Assembly: GCA_026397915.1 (NCBI GenBank)
Contig: JAPLTX010000039.1
Span: 92,954-156,953, forward strand
Length of the DNA stretch: 64,000 nucleotides
Direction: 5' to 3'
DNA from: Verrucomicrobiota bacterium
Lineage (GTDB): Bacteria; Verrucomicrobiota; Verrucomicrobiia; CAIQCK01
Under the pieces are notes generated by a model. The model was not told where the DNA came from, searched no databases, and worked only from the letters and a program-made list of their open reading frames with translations. The translations under genes and the position numbers were made by a program. Below are positions 63,601 through 64,000 of this stretch, one piece after another. The number at the start of each line of letters is the position of its first letter. The stretch's first letter is position 1.

Positions 63601-64000
63601 GGCTTCGACACGCTGCGCATCGGCGAGGAAAGTTTTGTGGCGGACGGCGTCGGACTCGGCGTGCCGCGCGTGCATCACGGGAAGCTGGAGATTAAGGAGA
63701 CGACCATGGGCCGGCGCGCGTTCGTCGGCAACAGCGCCGTGCTGCCGGCGGGCGCGGAGGTGGGCGATGGCGTGTTGATCGGCGTGCTGTCGGTGCCGCC
63801 GCGCCAGCGCGAGGACGCGTTGAAAGCGGAGTCATCGTGGTTCGGCACGCCGGCGGTGTTCCTGCCGCAGCGGCAGACGGCGACGCAGTTCGACGAAGGC
63901 AGCACGTTTCGGCCGCCCAAACGCCTGCGAGTGCAGCGTGCGTTGATCGAGTTTGTGCGTGTGATCCTGCCGTTGATGTGTGTGATCGCGCTCACCTCGA
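60616..64000 (+). CDS. Pls/PosA-type NRPS (adenylation-carrier-membrane acetyltransferase-like), 5' part
   Basis: A reading frame open from ATG 60616 to the window edge (1128 codons seen). Residues ~45-530 are an adenylation domain: YTSGSTGRPKGV (A3), NTYGPTEVTITATV (A5), YRTGDLARL (A7), GRMDTQVKIRGFRVELSE (A8). A carrier domain follows with DLGGHSL (Ser562). From ~620, membrane helices alternate with left-handed beta-helix hexapeptide blocks (IGDDSSFSPGATL; VGANSAITTG; VADGVGLGVP). That order defines the Pls/PosA group, whose prototype makes epsilon-poly-L-lysine. There is no condensation domain. The product cannot be predicted from these residues. Confidence 0.9.
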   Translation, partial: MSQPARSFLAGEFRPEFLQDELLHELFVAAALRRPEHPAARCCGVALSYAELLRRSTQTARYLHKLGVGRGERVAIWMPRGMDMYVAVLGVLQAGAAYVPLDPDYPLDRVAYVVRDSGARAIITARQLAPPPGALPCHEIVFEDDAAEMAACSHEPVSREETGLTPDDCAYVIYTSGSTGRPKGVMISHRSICHFVRSEGSVLGLRDDDVVFQGFSLSFDMSLEEIWPAWAAGATLLVGTAELMRAGGDLAAILAREGLTAWTCVPTLLAMQETSVPTLRVLNLGGEACPPELVRRFARPGLRILNTYGPTEVTITATVAEVMPDRPVTIGRPLPNYICHIVGENLAPVAPGESGELCVGGPGLALGYVGRTDLTAEKFIPNPFFEHGGRDPMLYRTGDLARLNADGEIECLGRMDTQVKIRGFRVELSEIESVIMSIGVVRNAVVSLHKDDGGVDTLVAYLVPKDGAIDEKALRARLKERLPVYMVPSVFEIVTTLPTLPSGKVDRKSLPKPTHAPVVEERPVVPPATPTETALHVVWGQVFTPSHVSVEDDFFLDLGGHSLRVAQMVSRVRKQPALRHISMVDVYNQPTIRRLAAHLDATRPAEAATTTAATAAARKEEFLPVPQWRYWACAAAQAVSLVFIFAVFSLQWLIPYLTYAVLSNWEENKAVAVGMAMAFYILAIPIMLAIGIVTKWVVLGRLRPGEYPLWGAYYFRWWFVNRVLDTVPTHFLGGTPLMALYQRLLGARIGRNVHLRDDTVDEPDCTEIGDDSSFSPGATLSCSKVENGRLKIGRVRVGRGCYVGANSAITTGCVIGDGAEIEDLTMVPPGTSVPAGEVWGGSPARFVGRAEPTTAPEPSLATRARYGLLFGALLFIFPLFAITPIFPGMMLMAELDQATDAYHFLLLSPALALVFVLSMCFQIAVLKWLLVGRVKPGRHEVFSFAYVRHWLADKLMELSLDLLSPLYATIYLNPWYRLLGVKLGRRAEVSTASSIGFDTLRIGEESFVADGVGLGVPRVHHGKLEIKETTMGRRAFVGNSAVLPAGAEVGDGVLIGVLSVPPRQREDALKAESSWFGTPAVFLPQRQTATQFDEGSTFRPPKRLRVQRALIEFVRVILPLMCVIALTS

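Overview
The window is a GC-rich (roughly 60%+), densely coded bacterial chromosome segment. I see no rRNA, tRNA, CRISPR array or transposase. Large secreted polysaccharide-acting enzymes, Tat-exported oxidoreductases and isomerases, AsmA-like proteins, and small palindromic repeats spilling into genes suggest a Verrucomicrobiota or other PVC-group organism. That is inference from gene content; no phylogenetic marker is present.

Region 1 (about 300-20,630) looks like a lipid or glycolipid factory with its own exporter. It encodes an ACP-dehydratase fusion, a beta-ketoacyl-ACP synthase, a short-chain reductase and a B12-type radical SAM enzyme, joined by short overlaps or gaps. Then come five glycosyltransferases in total (one MGDG-synthase-like, one MurG-like), a SPASM radical SAM enzyme, a PlsC-type acyltransferase and a serine-palmitoyltransferase-like alpha-oxoamine synthase. 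Two TolC-type proteins, a membrane-fusion protein, an FtsX-type permease and a LolD/DevA-like ATPase follow. The layout resembles in logic, not in gene identity, the cyanobacterial hgl/DevBCA heterocyst glycolipid system. I think this is the most interesting part of the window.

Region 2 (20,645-31,443) is a surface-polysaccharide locus. It has a divergent Wzm/Wzt ABC exporter whose ATPase carries a C-terminal cargo-binding domain, a GDP-mannose 3,5-epimerase with its catalytic residues in place, a coiled-coil methyltransferase resembling chain terminators, a tandem two-domain GT4 enzyme, a zinc-ribbon methyltransferase, a GT-C membrane glycosyltransferase and a GT2 enzyme.

Region 3 (31,444-50,321) holds very large secreted proteins: an SGNH-like protein with N-terminal repeats, a putative glycosidase and a truncated copy of its 3' end, a GH172/DUF2961 protein, a 1309-residue multidomain protein, and a DUF4091/GH123-like protein with two carbohydrate-binding modules. 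Among them are a Tat metallophosphoesterase, a Tat Gfo/Idh/MocA oxidoreductase, an AsmA-like protein and a small lipoprotein.

Region 4 (50,340-59,660, all minus strand) is an apparent pentose-utilisation operon: a beta-helix protein, an ADP-ribosylglycohydrolase-GH127 fusion, a GRP-type sugar transporter, ribokinase and a Tat-exported TIM-barrel isomerase. Region 5 (59,725-64,000) has a small AsmA-like protein and the start of a Pls/PosA-type NRPS that runs off the window.

Two 24-nt hairpin elements of identical architecture lie in the same reading frame inside two unrelated secreted-enzyme genes. A 25-bp-arm inverted repeat lies between two genes of the pentose operon.
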